A stretch of 64,000 nt of DNA from Petrolisthes cinctipes (taxonomy: Eukaryota > Arthropoda > Malacostraca > Decapoda > Porcellanidae), in assembly GCA_033782935.1 (NCBI GenBank), contig JAWQEG010000082.1, positions 1,364,001 through 1,428,000 of the forward strand. Direction: 5' to 3'. The notes under the pieces were generated by a model. That model did not search any database and was not told where the DNA came from. It saw nothing but the letters and a program-made list of their open reading frames with translations. Positions 1-9,714 of the stretch are shown here, piece after piece. Within the stretch, counting starts at the first letter, position 1. Every line of letters starts with the position of its first letter. The position numbers were made by a program, and so were the translations under genes.

Positions 1-542
1 ATTCAGGCTCGAAACACCCGAAAATTCAATATTTTGGGGTCCCAGAAGCAATCTGTACATGCCTACACAGTGCTAGAATATTTTCAAAATATAGGCTAAA
101 AACATGCTAAAAATCGACATTTTAGGTGCCAAAAAATCGATATCACAAATTCAGTCCCAAAACACCCGAAAATTCGATATTTAGAGGTCCCAGAAGGTAT
201 CTGTACATGCCTACTCCGTGTTAAAGTATTTTCAAAATTCAGGCCCAAAACATGCTGAAAATTTGATATTTTTGGTGCCCAAAGTCAATATGTGCATGTA
301 TCTTCTGTACCCGTTTATATCTCAAATTCAGGATCAAAACACCCGAAAATTCAATATTAAGGGGTCCCAGAAGCAATCTGTACATGCCTACTCAGTGCTA
401 GAATATTTTCAAAATATAGGCTAAAAACATGCTAAAAATCGATCTTTTAGGTGCCAAAAAGTCGATATCTCAAATTCAGTCCCAAAACACCCGAAAATTC
501 GATATTTAGGGGTCCCAGAAGCGATCTGTACATGCCTACTCC

Positions 543-719
543 GTGTTAGAGTATTTTCAAAATACATGCTCAAAACATACTGAAAATCGATCTTTTAGGT
601 GCACAAAAGTCGATATGTGCATGCATCTTCAGTACCCGTTTATATCTCAAATTCAGGCTCAAAACACCCGAAAATTCAATATTTTGGGGTCCCAGAAGCA
701 ATCTGTACATGCCTACTCA
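543..719 (+). repeat. Reference A1 monomer, 177 bp
   Basis: Representative of type A1: 'catgctcaaaacatactg', 'gtgcacaaaagtcgatatg' and 'cttcagtacccg' in the first subunit, then 'attcaggctcaaaac' and the CpA pair 'attcaatatttt' and 'agaagcaatc' in the second. It normally follows a C1 monomer. It is followed by B1 in the canonical order, but directly by C3 or C1 in the shortened 827 and 826 bp units. A subtype with 'cttcaatacccg' marks those shortened units. Confidence 0.93.
551..565. repeat. Short dyad (7 bp arms, 1 base centre), present once per monomer
   Basis: GTATTTTCAAAATAC reads as a near-perfect palindrome around a central C. It begins 8 bases into each A1, A2 and B1 monomer. C monomers carry ATATTTTCAAAATAT (for example 904-918), in which both outer bases changed together and pairing is kept. 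B2 monomers ('gtattttcaaaattc', for example 1,730-1,744) lose one pair. Dyads are often reported in centromeric satellites; any function here is inferred. Confidence 0.7.
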
Positions 720-895
720 GTGTTAGAGTATTTTCAAAATACAGGCCCAAAACATGCTGAAAATCGATATTTTAGATGCCCAAAGTCAATATGTGCATGT
801 ATCTTCTGTATCAGTTTATATCTCAAATTCAGGCTCAAAACACCCGAAAATTCAATATTTTGGGGTCCCAGAAGCAATCTGTACATGCCTACTCA
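720..895 (+). repeat. Reference B1 monomer, 176 bp
   Basis: Representative of type B1: 'caggcccaaaacatgctg', then 'ttttagatgccc' (or 'ttttacatgccc' in a subtype near 3,100, 6,750, 12,630, 13,955 and 15,130), then 'gtcaatatgtgcatgtatc'. One A fewer than in A monomers makes it 176 bp, which shifts the reading frame at every B monomer. It splits into two 88 bp halves. This copy has 'atcagtttat' where most have 'acccgtttat'. Confidence 0.93.
745..833 (+). repeat. Example 88 bp half-monomer boundary (ancestral subunit)
   Basis: Inside this B1 monomer the words 'acaggcccaaaaca', 'gaaaatcgatatttt' and 'tgcccaaagtcaatatgtgcatg' recur 88 bp later as 'tcaggctcaaaaca', 'gaaaattcaatatttt' and 'tcccagaagcaatctgtacatg'. 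The matching gg dinucleotides sit at 744-745, 832-833 and 920-921, a spacing of 88 and 88. The two halves look about two-thirds identical by eye, so the 177 bp monomer is an old dimer of an approximately 88 bp unit. Confidence 0.85.
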
Positions 896-1043
896 GTGCT
901 AGAATATTTTCAAAATATAGGCTAAAAACATGCTAAAAATCGATCTTTTAGGTGCCAAAAAGTCGATATCTCAAATTCAGTCCCAAAACACCCGAAAATT
1001 CGATATTTAGGGGTCCCAGAAGTGATCTGTACATGCCTACTCC
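896..1043 (+). repeat. Reference C1 short monomer, 148 bp
   Basis: Representative of type C1. It starts gtgctagaatat (others start gtgttagagtat), has 'ataggctaaaaacatgct', and joins 'gtcgatat' directly to 'ctcaaattcag'. The 28-29 bp that long monomers carry between those words (the gtgcatgtatc...cccgtttatat segment) is missing. Subunit lengths are therefore 60 and 88 bp. The 3' end 'aggggtcccagaagcgatc' normally leads into A1; this copy has 'agtgatc', a CG to TG change. Confidence 0.93.
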
Positions 1044-1396
1044 GTGTTAGAGTATTTTCAAAATACATGCTCAAAACATACTGAAAATCGATCTTTTAGG
1101 TGCACAAAAGTCGATATGTGCATGTATCTTCAGTACCCGTTTATATCTCAAATTCAGGCTCAAAACACCCGAAAATTCAATATTTTGGGGTCCCAGAAGC
1201 AATCTGTACATGCCTACTCAGTGTTAGAGTATTTTCAAAATACAGGCCCAAAACATGCTGAAAATCGATATTTTAGATGCCCAAAGTCAATATGTGCATG
1301 TATCTTCTGTACCCGTTTATATCTCAAATTCAGGCTCAAAACACCCAAAAATTCAATATTTTGGGGTCCCAGAAGCAATCTGTACATGCCTACACA

Positions 1397-1544
1397 GTGC
1401 TAGAATATTTTCAAAATATAGGCTAAAAACATGCTAAAAATCGTCATTTTAGGTGCCAAAAAATCGATATCTCAAATTCAGTCCCAAAACACCCGAAAAT
1501 TCGATATTTAGAGGTCCCAGAAGGTATCTGTACATGCCTACTCC
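1397..1544 (+). repeat. Reference C2 short monomer, 148 bp
   Basis: Type C2 shares the C1 deletion but has 'gccaaaaaatcgatat' and the distinct 3' end 'agaggtcccagaaggtatc', which normally leads into A2. This copy has 'aatcgtcatttt'; later copies have 'aatcgacatttt' or 'aatcgatattat'. The 149 bp C3 form (2,223; 4,553; 5,881; 16,610; 19,617; 23,182; 28,252; 33,916; 35,570; 36,397) has one extra A in 'ctaaaaaacatgc' and usually 'cagtcacaaaac'. Confidence 0.92.
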
Positions 1545-1721
1545 GTGTTAGAGTATTTTCAAAATACAGGCCAAAAACATACTGAAAATCGATCTTTTAG
1601 GTGCCCAAAAGTCGATATGTGCATGCATCTTCTGTACCCGTTTATATCTCAAATTCTGGCCCTAAACACCCGAAAATTCGATATTTTGGGGTCCCAGAAG
1701 CGATCTGTACATGCCTACTCC
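1545..1721 (+). repeat. Reference A2 monomer, 177 bp
   Basis: Representative of type A2. Its first subunit carries 'caggccaaaaacatactg' and 'gtgcccaaaagtcgatatg'. Its second carries 'attctggccctaaac' and the CpG-bearing pair 'attcgatatttt' and 'agaagcgatc'. Four As in 'caaaag' make it one base longer than B monomers. It is normally preceded by a C2 or C3 short monomer ending in 'ggtatc' and followed by B2. A variant A2' (for example at 3,875, 5,203, 8,034 and 9,213) has 'caaaataaaggcc' instead of 'caaaatacaggcc'. Confidence 0.93.
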
Positions 1722-1897
1722 GTGTTAGAGTATTTTCAAAATTCAGTCCCAAAACATGCTGAAAATCAATATTTTTGGTGCCCAAAGTCAATATGTGCAT
1801 GTATCTTCTGTACCCGTTTATATCTCAAATTCAGGCTCAAAACACCCGAAAATTCAATATTTTGGGGTCCCAGAAGCAATCTGTACATGCCTACTCA
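1722..1897 (+). repeat. Reference B2 monomer, 176 bp
   Basis: Representative of type B2, with 'caaaattcag' in place of 'caaaatacag' and 'tttttggtgccc' in place of B1 'ttttagatgccc'. It normally follows A2 and precedes C1. This copy has 'caatattttt' where most B2 copies have 'cgatattttt', a CG to CA change. The 10 bp deletion variant found in the right half of the window occurs only on the B2 background. Confidence 0.92.
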
Positions 1898-3373
1898 GTG
1901 CTAGAATATTTTCAAAATATAGGCTAAAAACATGCTAAAAATCGATCTTTTAGGTGAAAAAAAGTCGATATCTCAAATTCAGTCCCAAAACACCCGAAAA
2001 TTCGATATTTAGGGGTCCCAGAAGCGATCTGTACATGCCTACTCAGTGTTAGAGTATTTTCATAATACATGCTCAAAACATACTGAAAATCGATCTTTTA
2101 GGTGCACAAAAGTCGATATGTGCATGCATCTTCAATACCCGTTTATATCTCAAATTCAGGCTCAAAACACCTGAAAATTCAATATTTTGGGGTCCCAGAA
2201 GCAATCTGTACATGCCTACACAGTGCTAGAATATTTTCAAAATATAGGCTAAAAAACATGCTAAAAATCGACATTTAAGGTGCCAAAAAACCGATATCTC
2301 AAATTCAGTCACAAAACACCCGAAAATTCGATATTTAGAGGTCCCAGAAGGTATCTGTACATGCCTACTCCGTGTTAGAGTATTTTCAAAATACAGGCCA
2401 AAAACATACTGAAAATCGATCTTTTAGGTGCCCAAAAGTCGATATGTGCATGCATCTTCTGTACCCGTTTATATCTCAAATTCTGGCCCTAAACACCTGA
2501 AAATACGATATTTTGGGGTCCCAGAAGCGATCTGTACATGCCTACTCCGTGTTAGAGTATTTTCAAAATTCAGGCCCAAAACATGCTGAAAATCGATATT
2601 TTTGGTGCCCAAAGTCAATATGTGCATGTATCTTCTGTACCCGTTTAAATCTCAAATTCAGGCTCAAAACACCCGAAAATTCAATATTTTGAGGTCCCAG
2701 AAGCAATCTGTACATGCCTACTCAGTGCTAGAATATTTTCAAAATATAGGCTAAAAACATGCTAAAAATCGATCTTTTAGATGCCAAAAAGTCGATATCT
2801 CAAATTCAGTCCCAAAACACCCGAAAATTCGATATTTAGGGGTCCCAGAAGCGATCTGTACATGCCTACTCCGTGTTAGAGTATTTTCAAAATACATGCT
2901 CAAAACACACTGAAAATCGATCTTTTAGGTGCACAAAAGTCGATATGTGCATGCATCTTCAGTACCCGTTTATATCTCAAATTCAGGCTCAAAACACCCG
3001 AAAATTCAATATTTTGGGGTCCCAGAAGCAATCTGTACATGCCTACTCAGTGTTAGAGTATTTTCAAAATACAGGCCCAAAACATGCTGAAAATCGATAT
3101 TTTACATGCCCAAAGTCAATATGTGCATGTATCTTCTGTACCCGTTTATATCTCAAATTCAGGCTCAAAACACCCGAAAATTCAATATTTTGTGGTCCCA
3201 GAAGCAATCTGTACATGCCTACTCAGTGCTAGAATATTTTCAAAAAATAGGCTAAAAACATGCTAAAAATCGATCTTTTAGGTGCCAAAAAGTCGATATC
3301 TCAAATTCAGTCCCAAAACACCCGAAAATTCGATATTTAGGGGTCCCAGAAGCGATCTGTACATGCCTACTCC

Positions 3374-6029
3374 GTGTTAGAGTATTTTCAAAATACAGGC
3401 CAAAAACATACTGAAAATCGATCTTTTAGGTGCCCAAAAGTCGATATGTGCATGCATCTTCTGTACCCGTTTATATCTCAAATTCTGGCCCTAAACACCC
3501 GAAAATTCGATATTTTGGGGTCCCAGAAGCGATCTGTACATGCCTACTCCGTGTTAGAGTATTTTCAAAATTCAGGCCCAAAACATGCTGAAAATCGATA
3601 TTTTTGGTGCCCAATGTCAATATGTGCATGTATCTTCTGTACCCGTTTATATCTCAAATTCAGGCTCAAAACACCCGAAAATTCAATATTTTGGGGTCCC
3701 AGAAGCAATCTGTACATGCCTACTCAGTGCTAGAATATTTTCAAAATATAGGCTAAAAACATGCTAAAAATCGATCTTTTAGGTGCTAAAAAGTCGATAT
3801 CTCAAATTCAGGCTCAAAACACTCGAAAATTCAATATTTTGGGGTCCCAGAAGCAATCTGTAAATGCCTACTCCGTGTTAGAGTATTTTCAAAATAAAGG
3901 CCAAAAACATACTGAAAATCGATCTTTTAGGTGCCCAAAAGTCGATATGTGCATGCATCTTCTGTACCCGTTTATATCTCAAATTCTGGCCCTAAACACC
4001 CGAAAATTCGATATTTTGGGGTCCCAGAAGCGATCTGTACATGCCTACTCCGTGTTAGAGTATTTTCAAAATTCAGGCCCAAAACATGCTGAAAATCGAT
4101 ATTTTTGGTGCCCAAAGTCAATATGTGCATGTATCTTCTGTACCCGTTTATATCTCAAATTCAGGCTCAAAACACCCGAAAATTCAATATTTTGGGGTCC
4201 CAGAAGCAATCTGTACATGCCTACTCAGTGCTAGAATATTTTCAAAATATAGGCTAAAAACATGCTAAAAATCGATCTTTTAGGTGCCAAAAAGTCGATA
4301 TCTCAAATTCAGTCCCAAAACACCCGAAAATTCGATATTTAGGGGTCCCAGAAGCGATCTGTACATGCCTACTCAGTGTTAGAGTATTTTCAAAATACAT
4401 GCTCAAAACATACTGAAAATCGATCTTTTAGGTGCACAAAAGTCAATATGTGCATGCATCTTCAATACCCGTTTATATCTGAAATTCAGGCTCAAAACAC
4501 CCGAAAATTCAATATTTTGGGGTCCCAGAAGCAATCTGTACATGCCTACACAGTGCTAGAATATTTTCAAAATATAGGCTAAAAAACATGCTAAAAATCG
4601 ACATTTAAGGTGCCAAAAAATCGATATCTCAAATTCAGTCACAAAACACCCGAAAATTCGATATTTAGAGGTCCCAGAAGGTATCTGTACATGCCTACTC
4701 CGTGTTAGAGTATTTTCAAAATACAGGCCAAAAACATACTGAAAATCGATCTTTTAGGTGCCCAAAAGTAGATATGTGCATGCATCTTCTGTACCCGTTT
4801 ATATCTCAAATTCTGGCCCTAAACACCCGAAAATTCGATATTTTGGGGTCCCAGAAGCGATCTGTACATGCCTACTCCGTGTTAGAGTATTTTCAAAATT
4901 CAGGCCCAAAACATGCTGAAAATCGATATTTTTGGTGCCCAATGTCAATATGTGCATGTATCTTCTGTACCCGTTTATATCTCAAATTCAGGCTCAAAAC
5001 ACCCGAAAATTCAATATTTTGGGGTCCCAGAAGCAATCTGTACATGCCTACTCAGTGCTAGAATATTTTCAAAATATAGGCTAAAAACATGCTAAAAATC
5101 GATCTTTTAGGTGCTAAAAAGTCGATATCTCAAATTCAGGCTCAAAACACCCGAAAATTCAATATTTTGGGGTCCCAGAAGCAATCTGTAAATGCCTACT
5201 CCGTGTTAGAGTATTTTCAAAATAAAGGCCAAAAACATACTGAAAATCGATCTTTTAGGTGCCCAAAAGTCGATATGTGCATGCATCTTCTGTACCCGTT
5301 TATATCTCAAATTCTGGCCCTAAACACCCGAAAATTCGATATTTTGGGGTCCCAGAAGCGATCTGTACATGCCTACTCCGTGTTAGAGTATTTTCAAAAT
5401 TCAGGCCCAAAACATGCTGAAAATCGATATTTTTGGTGCCCAAAGTCAATATGTGCATGTATCTTCTGTACCCGTTTATATCTCAAATTCAGGCTCAAAA
5501 CACCCGAAAATTCAATATTTTGGGGTCCCAGAAGCAATCTGTACATGCCTACTCAGTGCTAGAATATTTTCAAAATATAGGCTAAAAACATGCTAAAAAT
5601 CGATCTTTTAGGTGCCAAAAAGTCGATATCTCAAATTCAGTCCCAAAACACCCGAAAATTCGATATTTAGGGGTCCCAGAAGCGATCTGTACATGCCTAC
5701 TCAGTGTTAGAGTATTTTCAAAATACATGCTCAAAACATACTGAAAATCGATCTTTTAGGTGCACAAAAGTCAATATGTGCATGCATCTTCAATACCCGT
5801 TTATATCTGAAATTCAGGCTCAAAACACCCGAAAATTCAATATTTTGGGGTCCCAGAAGCAATCTGTACATGCCTACACAGTGCTAGAATATTTTCAAAA
5901 TATAGGCTAAAAAACATGCTAAAAATCGACATTTAAGGTGCCAAAAAGTCGATATCTCAAATTCAGTCCCAAAACACCCGAAAATTCGATATTTAGAGGT
6001 CCCAGAAGGTATCTGTACATGCCTACTCC
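3374..6029 (+). repeat. 1,328 bp tandem duplication, two copies
   Basis: Copy 1 (3,374-4,701) and copy 2 (4,702-6,029) share the eight-monomer order A2-B2-hybrid C-A2'-B2-C1-A1-C3 (177+176+148+177+176+148+177+149 = 1,328). Rare markers shared by both include 'cccaatgtcaatatg' in the first B2 and 'atatctgaaattc' in A1. Differences I saw include 'cactcgaaa' (copy 1) against 'cacccgaaa', 'gtagatatg' (copy 2, near 4,770) against 'gtcgatatg', and the C3 at 5,881, which has 'cagtcccaaaac' instead of 'cagtcacaaaac'. Confidence 0.9.
3727..3874 (+). repeat. Hybrid short monomer (C1 front, A1-like rear)
   Basis: The first 60 bp follow C1 ('ataggctaaaaacatgct', 'gtgctaaaaagtcgatat'). The rest follows the A1 second subunit ('attcaggctcaaaac', 'caatattttgggg', 'agaagcaatctgtaaatg'). 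The same hybrid recurs at 5,055-5,202 in the duplicated copy. Because the C1-type stop signals in the rear half are replaced, the frame runs open through this monomer. The switch lies within about 20 bp of the C deletion junction. Confidence 0.82.
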
Positions 6030-6530
6030 GTGTTAGAGTATTTTCAAAATACAGGCCAAAAACATACTGAAAATCGATCTTTTAGGTGCCCAAAAGTCGA
6101 TATGTGCATGCATCTTCTGTACCCGTTTATATCTCAAATTCTGGCCCTAAACACCCGAAAATTCGGTATTTTGGGGTCCAAGAAGCGATCTGTACATGCC
6201 TACTCCGTGTTAGAGTATTTTCAAAATTCAGGCCCAAAACATGCTGAAAATCGATATTTTTGGTGCCCAAAGTCAATATGTGCATGTATCTTCTGTACCC
6301 GTTTAAATCTCAAATTCAGGCTCAAAACACCCGAAAATTCAATATTTTGGGGTCCCAGAAGCAATCTGTACATGCCTACTCAGTGCTAGAATATTTTCAA
6401 AATATAGGCTAAAAACTTGCTAAAAATCGATCGTTTAGATGCCAAAAAGTCGATATCTCAAATTCAGTCCCAAAACACCCGAAAATTCGATATTTAGGGG
6501 TCCCAGAAGCGATCTGTACATGCCTACTCC

Positions 6531-9500
6531 GTGTTAGAGTATTTTCAAAATACATGCTCAAAACATACTGAAAATCGATCTTTTAGGTGCACAAAAGTCG
6601 ATATGTGCATGCATCTTCAGTACCCGTTTATATCTCAAATTCAGGCTCAAAACACCCGAAAATTCAATATTTTGGGGTCCCAGAAGCAATCTGTACATGC
6701 CTACTCAGTGTTAGAGTATTTTCAAAATACAGGCCCAAAACATGCTGAAAATCGATATTTTACATGCCCAAAGTCAATATGTGCATGTATCTTCTGTACC
6801 AGTTTATATCTCAAATTCAGGCTCAAAACACCCGAAAATTCAATATTTTGGGGTCCCAGAAGCAATCTGTACATGCCTACTCAGTGCTAGAATATTTTCA
6901 AAATATAGGCTAAAAACATGCTAAAAATCGATCTTTTAGGTGCCAAAAAGTCGATATCTCAAATTCAGTCCCAAAACACCCGAAAATTCGATATTTAGGG
7001 GTCCCAGAAGTGATCTGTACATGCCTACTCAGTGTTAGAGTATTTTCAAAATACAGGCCCAAAACATGCTGAAAATCGATATTTTAGATGCCCAAAGTCA
7101 ATATGTGCATGTATCTTCTGTTCCCGTTTATATCTCAAATTCAGGCTCAAAACACCCGAAAATTCAATATTTTGGGGTCCCAGAAGCAATCTGTACATGC
7201 CTACACAGTGCTAGAATATTTTCAAAATATAGGCTAAAAACATGCTAAAAATCGTCATTTTAGGTGCCAAAAAATCGATATCTCAAATTCAGTCCCAAAA
7301 CACCCGAAAATTCGATATTTAGAGGTCCCAGAAGGTATCTGTACATGCCTACTCCGTGTTAGAGTATTTTCAAAATACAGGCCAAAAACATACTGAAAAT
7401 CGATCTTTTAGGTGCCCAAAAGTCGATATGTGCATGCATCTTCTGTACCCGTTTATATCTCAAATTCTGGCCCTAAACACCAGAAAATTCGATATTTTGG
7501 GGTCCCAGAAGCGATCTGTACATGCCTACTCCGTGTTAGAGTATTTTCAAAATTCAGGCCCAAAACATGCTGAAAATCGATATTTTTGGTGCCCAAAGTC
7601 AATATGTGCATGTATCTTCTGTACCCGTTTATATCTCAAATTCAGGCTCAAAACACCCGAAAATTCAATATTTTGTGGTCCCAGAAGCAATCTGTACATG
7701 CCTACTCAGTGCTAGAATATTTTCAAAATACAGGCTAAAAACATGCTAAAAATCGATCTTTTAGGTGCTAAAAAGTCGATATCTCAAATTCAGTCCCAAA
7801 ACACCCGAAAATTCGATATTTAGGGGTCCCAGAAGCGATCTGTACATGCCTACTCCGTGTTAGAGTATTTTCAAAATACATGCTCAAAACATACTGAAAA
7901 TCGATCTTTTAGGTGCACAAAAGTCGATATGTGCATGCATCTTCAGTACCCGTTTATATCTCAAATTCAGGCTCAAAACACCCGAAAATTCAATATTTTG
8001 GGGTCCCAGAAGCAATCTGTAAATGCCTACTCCGTGTTAGAGTATTTTCAAAATAAAGGCCAAAAACATACTGAAAATCGATCTTTTAGGTGCCCAAAAG
8101 TCGATATGTGCATGCATCTTCTGTACCCGTTTATATCTCAAATTCTGGCCCTAAACACCCGAAAATTCGATATTTTGGGGTCCCAGAAGCGATCTGTACA
8201 TGCCTACTCCGTGTTAGAGTATTTTCAAAATTCAGGCCCAAAACATGCTGAAAATCGATATTTTTGGTGCCCAAAGTCAATATGTGCATGTATCTTCTGT
8301 ACCCGTTTATATCTCAAATTCAGGCTCAAAACACCCGAAAATTCAATATTTTGGGGTCCCAGAAGCAATCTGTACATGCCTACACAGTGCTAGAATATTT
8401 TCAAAATATAGGCTAAAAACATGCTAAAAAGCGTCATTTTAGGTGCCAAAAAATCGATATCTCAAATTCAGTCCCAAAACACCCGAAAATTCGATATTTA
8501 GAGGTCCCAGAAGGTATCTGTACATGCCTACTCCGTGTTAGAGTATTTTCAAAATACAGGCCAAAAACATACTGAAAATCGATCTTTTAGGTGCCCAAAA
8601 GTCGATATGTGCATGCATCTTCTGTACCCGTTTATATCTCAAATTCTGGCCCTAAACACCCGAAAATTCGATATTTTGGGGTCCCAGAAGCGATCTGTAC
8701 ATGCCTACTCCGTGTTAGAGTATTTTCAAAATTCAGGCCCAAAACATGCTGAAAATCGATATTTTTGGTGCCCAAAGTCAATATGTGCATGTATCTTCTG
8801 TACCCGTTTATATCTCAAATTCAGGCTCAAAACACCCGAAAATTCAATATTTTGGGGTACCAGAAGCAATCTGTACATGCCTACTCAGTGCTAGAATATT
8901 TTCAAAATATAGGCTAAAAACATGCTAAAAATCGATCTTTTAGGTGCTAAAAAGTCGATATCTCAAATTCAGTCCCAAAACACCCGAAAATTCGATATTT
9001 AGGGGTCCCAGAAGCGATCTGTACATGCCTACTCCGTGTTAGAGTATTTTCAAAATACATGCTCAAAACATACTGAAAATCGATCTTTTAGGTGCACAAA
9101 AGTCGATATGTGCATGCATCTTCAGTACCCGTTTATATCTCAAATTCAGGCTCAAAACACCCGAAAATTCAATATTTTGGGGTCCCAGAAGCAATCTGTA
9201 AATGCCTACTCCGTGTTAGAGTATTTTCAAAATAAAGGCCAAAAACATACTGAAAATCGATCTTTTAGGTGCCCAAAAGTCGATATGTGCATGCATCTTC
9301 TGTACCCGTTTAAATCTCAAATTCTGGCCCTAAACACCCGAAAATTCGATATTTTGGGGTCCCAGAAGCGATCTGTACATGCCTACTCCGTGTTAGAGTA
9401 TTTTCAAAATTCAGGCCCAAAACATGCTGAAAATCGATATTTTTGGTGCCCAAAGTCAATATGTGCATGTATCTTATGTACCCGTTTATATCTCAAATTC

Positions 9501-9714
9501 AGGCTCAAAACACCCGAAAATTCAATATTTTGGGGTCCCAGAAGCAATCTGTACATGCCTACTCAGTGCTAGAATATTTTCAAAATATAGGCTAAAAAAC
9601 ATGCTAAAAATCGACATTCAAGGTGCCAAAAAATCGATATCTCAAATTCAGGCTCAAAACACCCGAAAATTCAATATTTTGGGGTCCCAGAAGCAATCTG
9701 TACATGCCTACTCA
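6531..9714 (+). repeat. Block containing a 1,179 bp tandem duplication
   Basis: Monomer starts: A1 6,531, B1 6,708, C1 6,884, B1 7,032, C2 7,208, A2 7,356, B2 7,533, C1 7,709, A1 7,857, A2' 8,034, B2 8,211, C2 8,387, A2 8,535, B2 8,712, C1 8,888, A1 9,036, A2' 9,213, B2 9,390, hybrid C3 9,566. The seven-monomer order A2-B2-C1-A1-A2'-B2-C repeats at 7,356 and 8,535. The C1-to-B1 step at 7,032 skips A1. The hybrid at 9,566 has a C3 front and an A1/B1-like rear. Confidence 0.9.

Larger units (their letters stand above)
1..2045 (+). repeat. Left block: irregular trimers
   Basis: Monomer starts: partial long monomer 1-69, C2 70, B2 218, C1 395, A1 543, B1 720, C1 896, A1 1,044, B1 1,221, C2 1,397, A2 1,545, B2 1,722, C1 1,898. 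The C2-to-B2 step at 218 lacks the expected A2. That B2 is 177 bp because 'aaaatttgatat' replaces 'aaaatcgatat'. The two A1-B1 trimers at 543 and 1,044 are 501 bp apart. C1 at 1,898 has 'ggtgaaaaaaagtcg', a local substitution seen nowhere else I noticed. Confidence 0.9.
2046..6530 (+). repeat. Block of 827/1,328 bp HOR variants
   Basis: Monomer starts: A1 2,046, C3 2,223, A2 2,372, B2 2,549, C1 2,725, A1 2,873, B1 3,050, C1 3,226, A2 3,374, B2 3,551, hybrid C 3,727, A2' 3,875, B2 4,052, C1 4,228, A1 4,376, C3 4,553, A2 4,702, B2 4,879, hybrid C 5,055, A2' 5,203, B2 5,380, C1 5,556, A1 5,704, C3 5,881, A2 6,030, B2 6,207, C1 6,383. The C1-to-A2 step at 3,374 breaks the usual adjacency and probably marks a recombination junction. 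Confidence 0.9.

Noticed and set aside
551..565. Intrinsic transcription terminator or regulatory operator in the per-monomer dyad
   Set aside because: The arms are AT-rich with a one-base loop, no T-tract follows, and there is no gene for it to serve.
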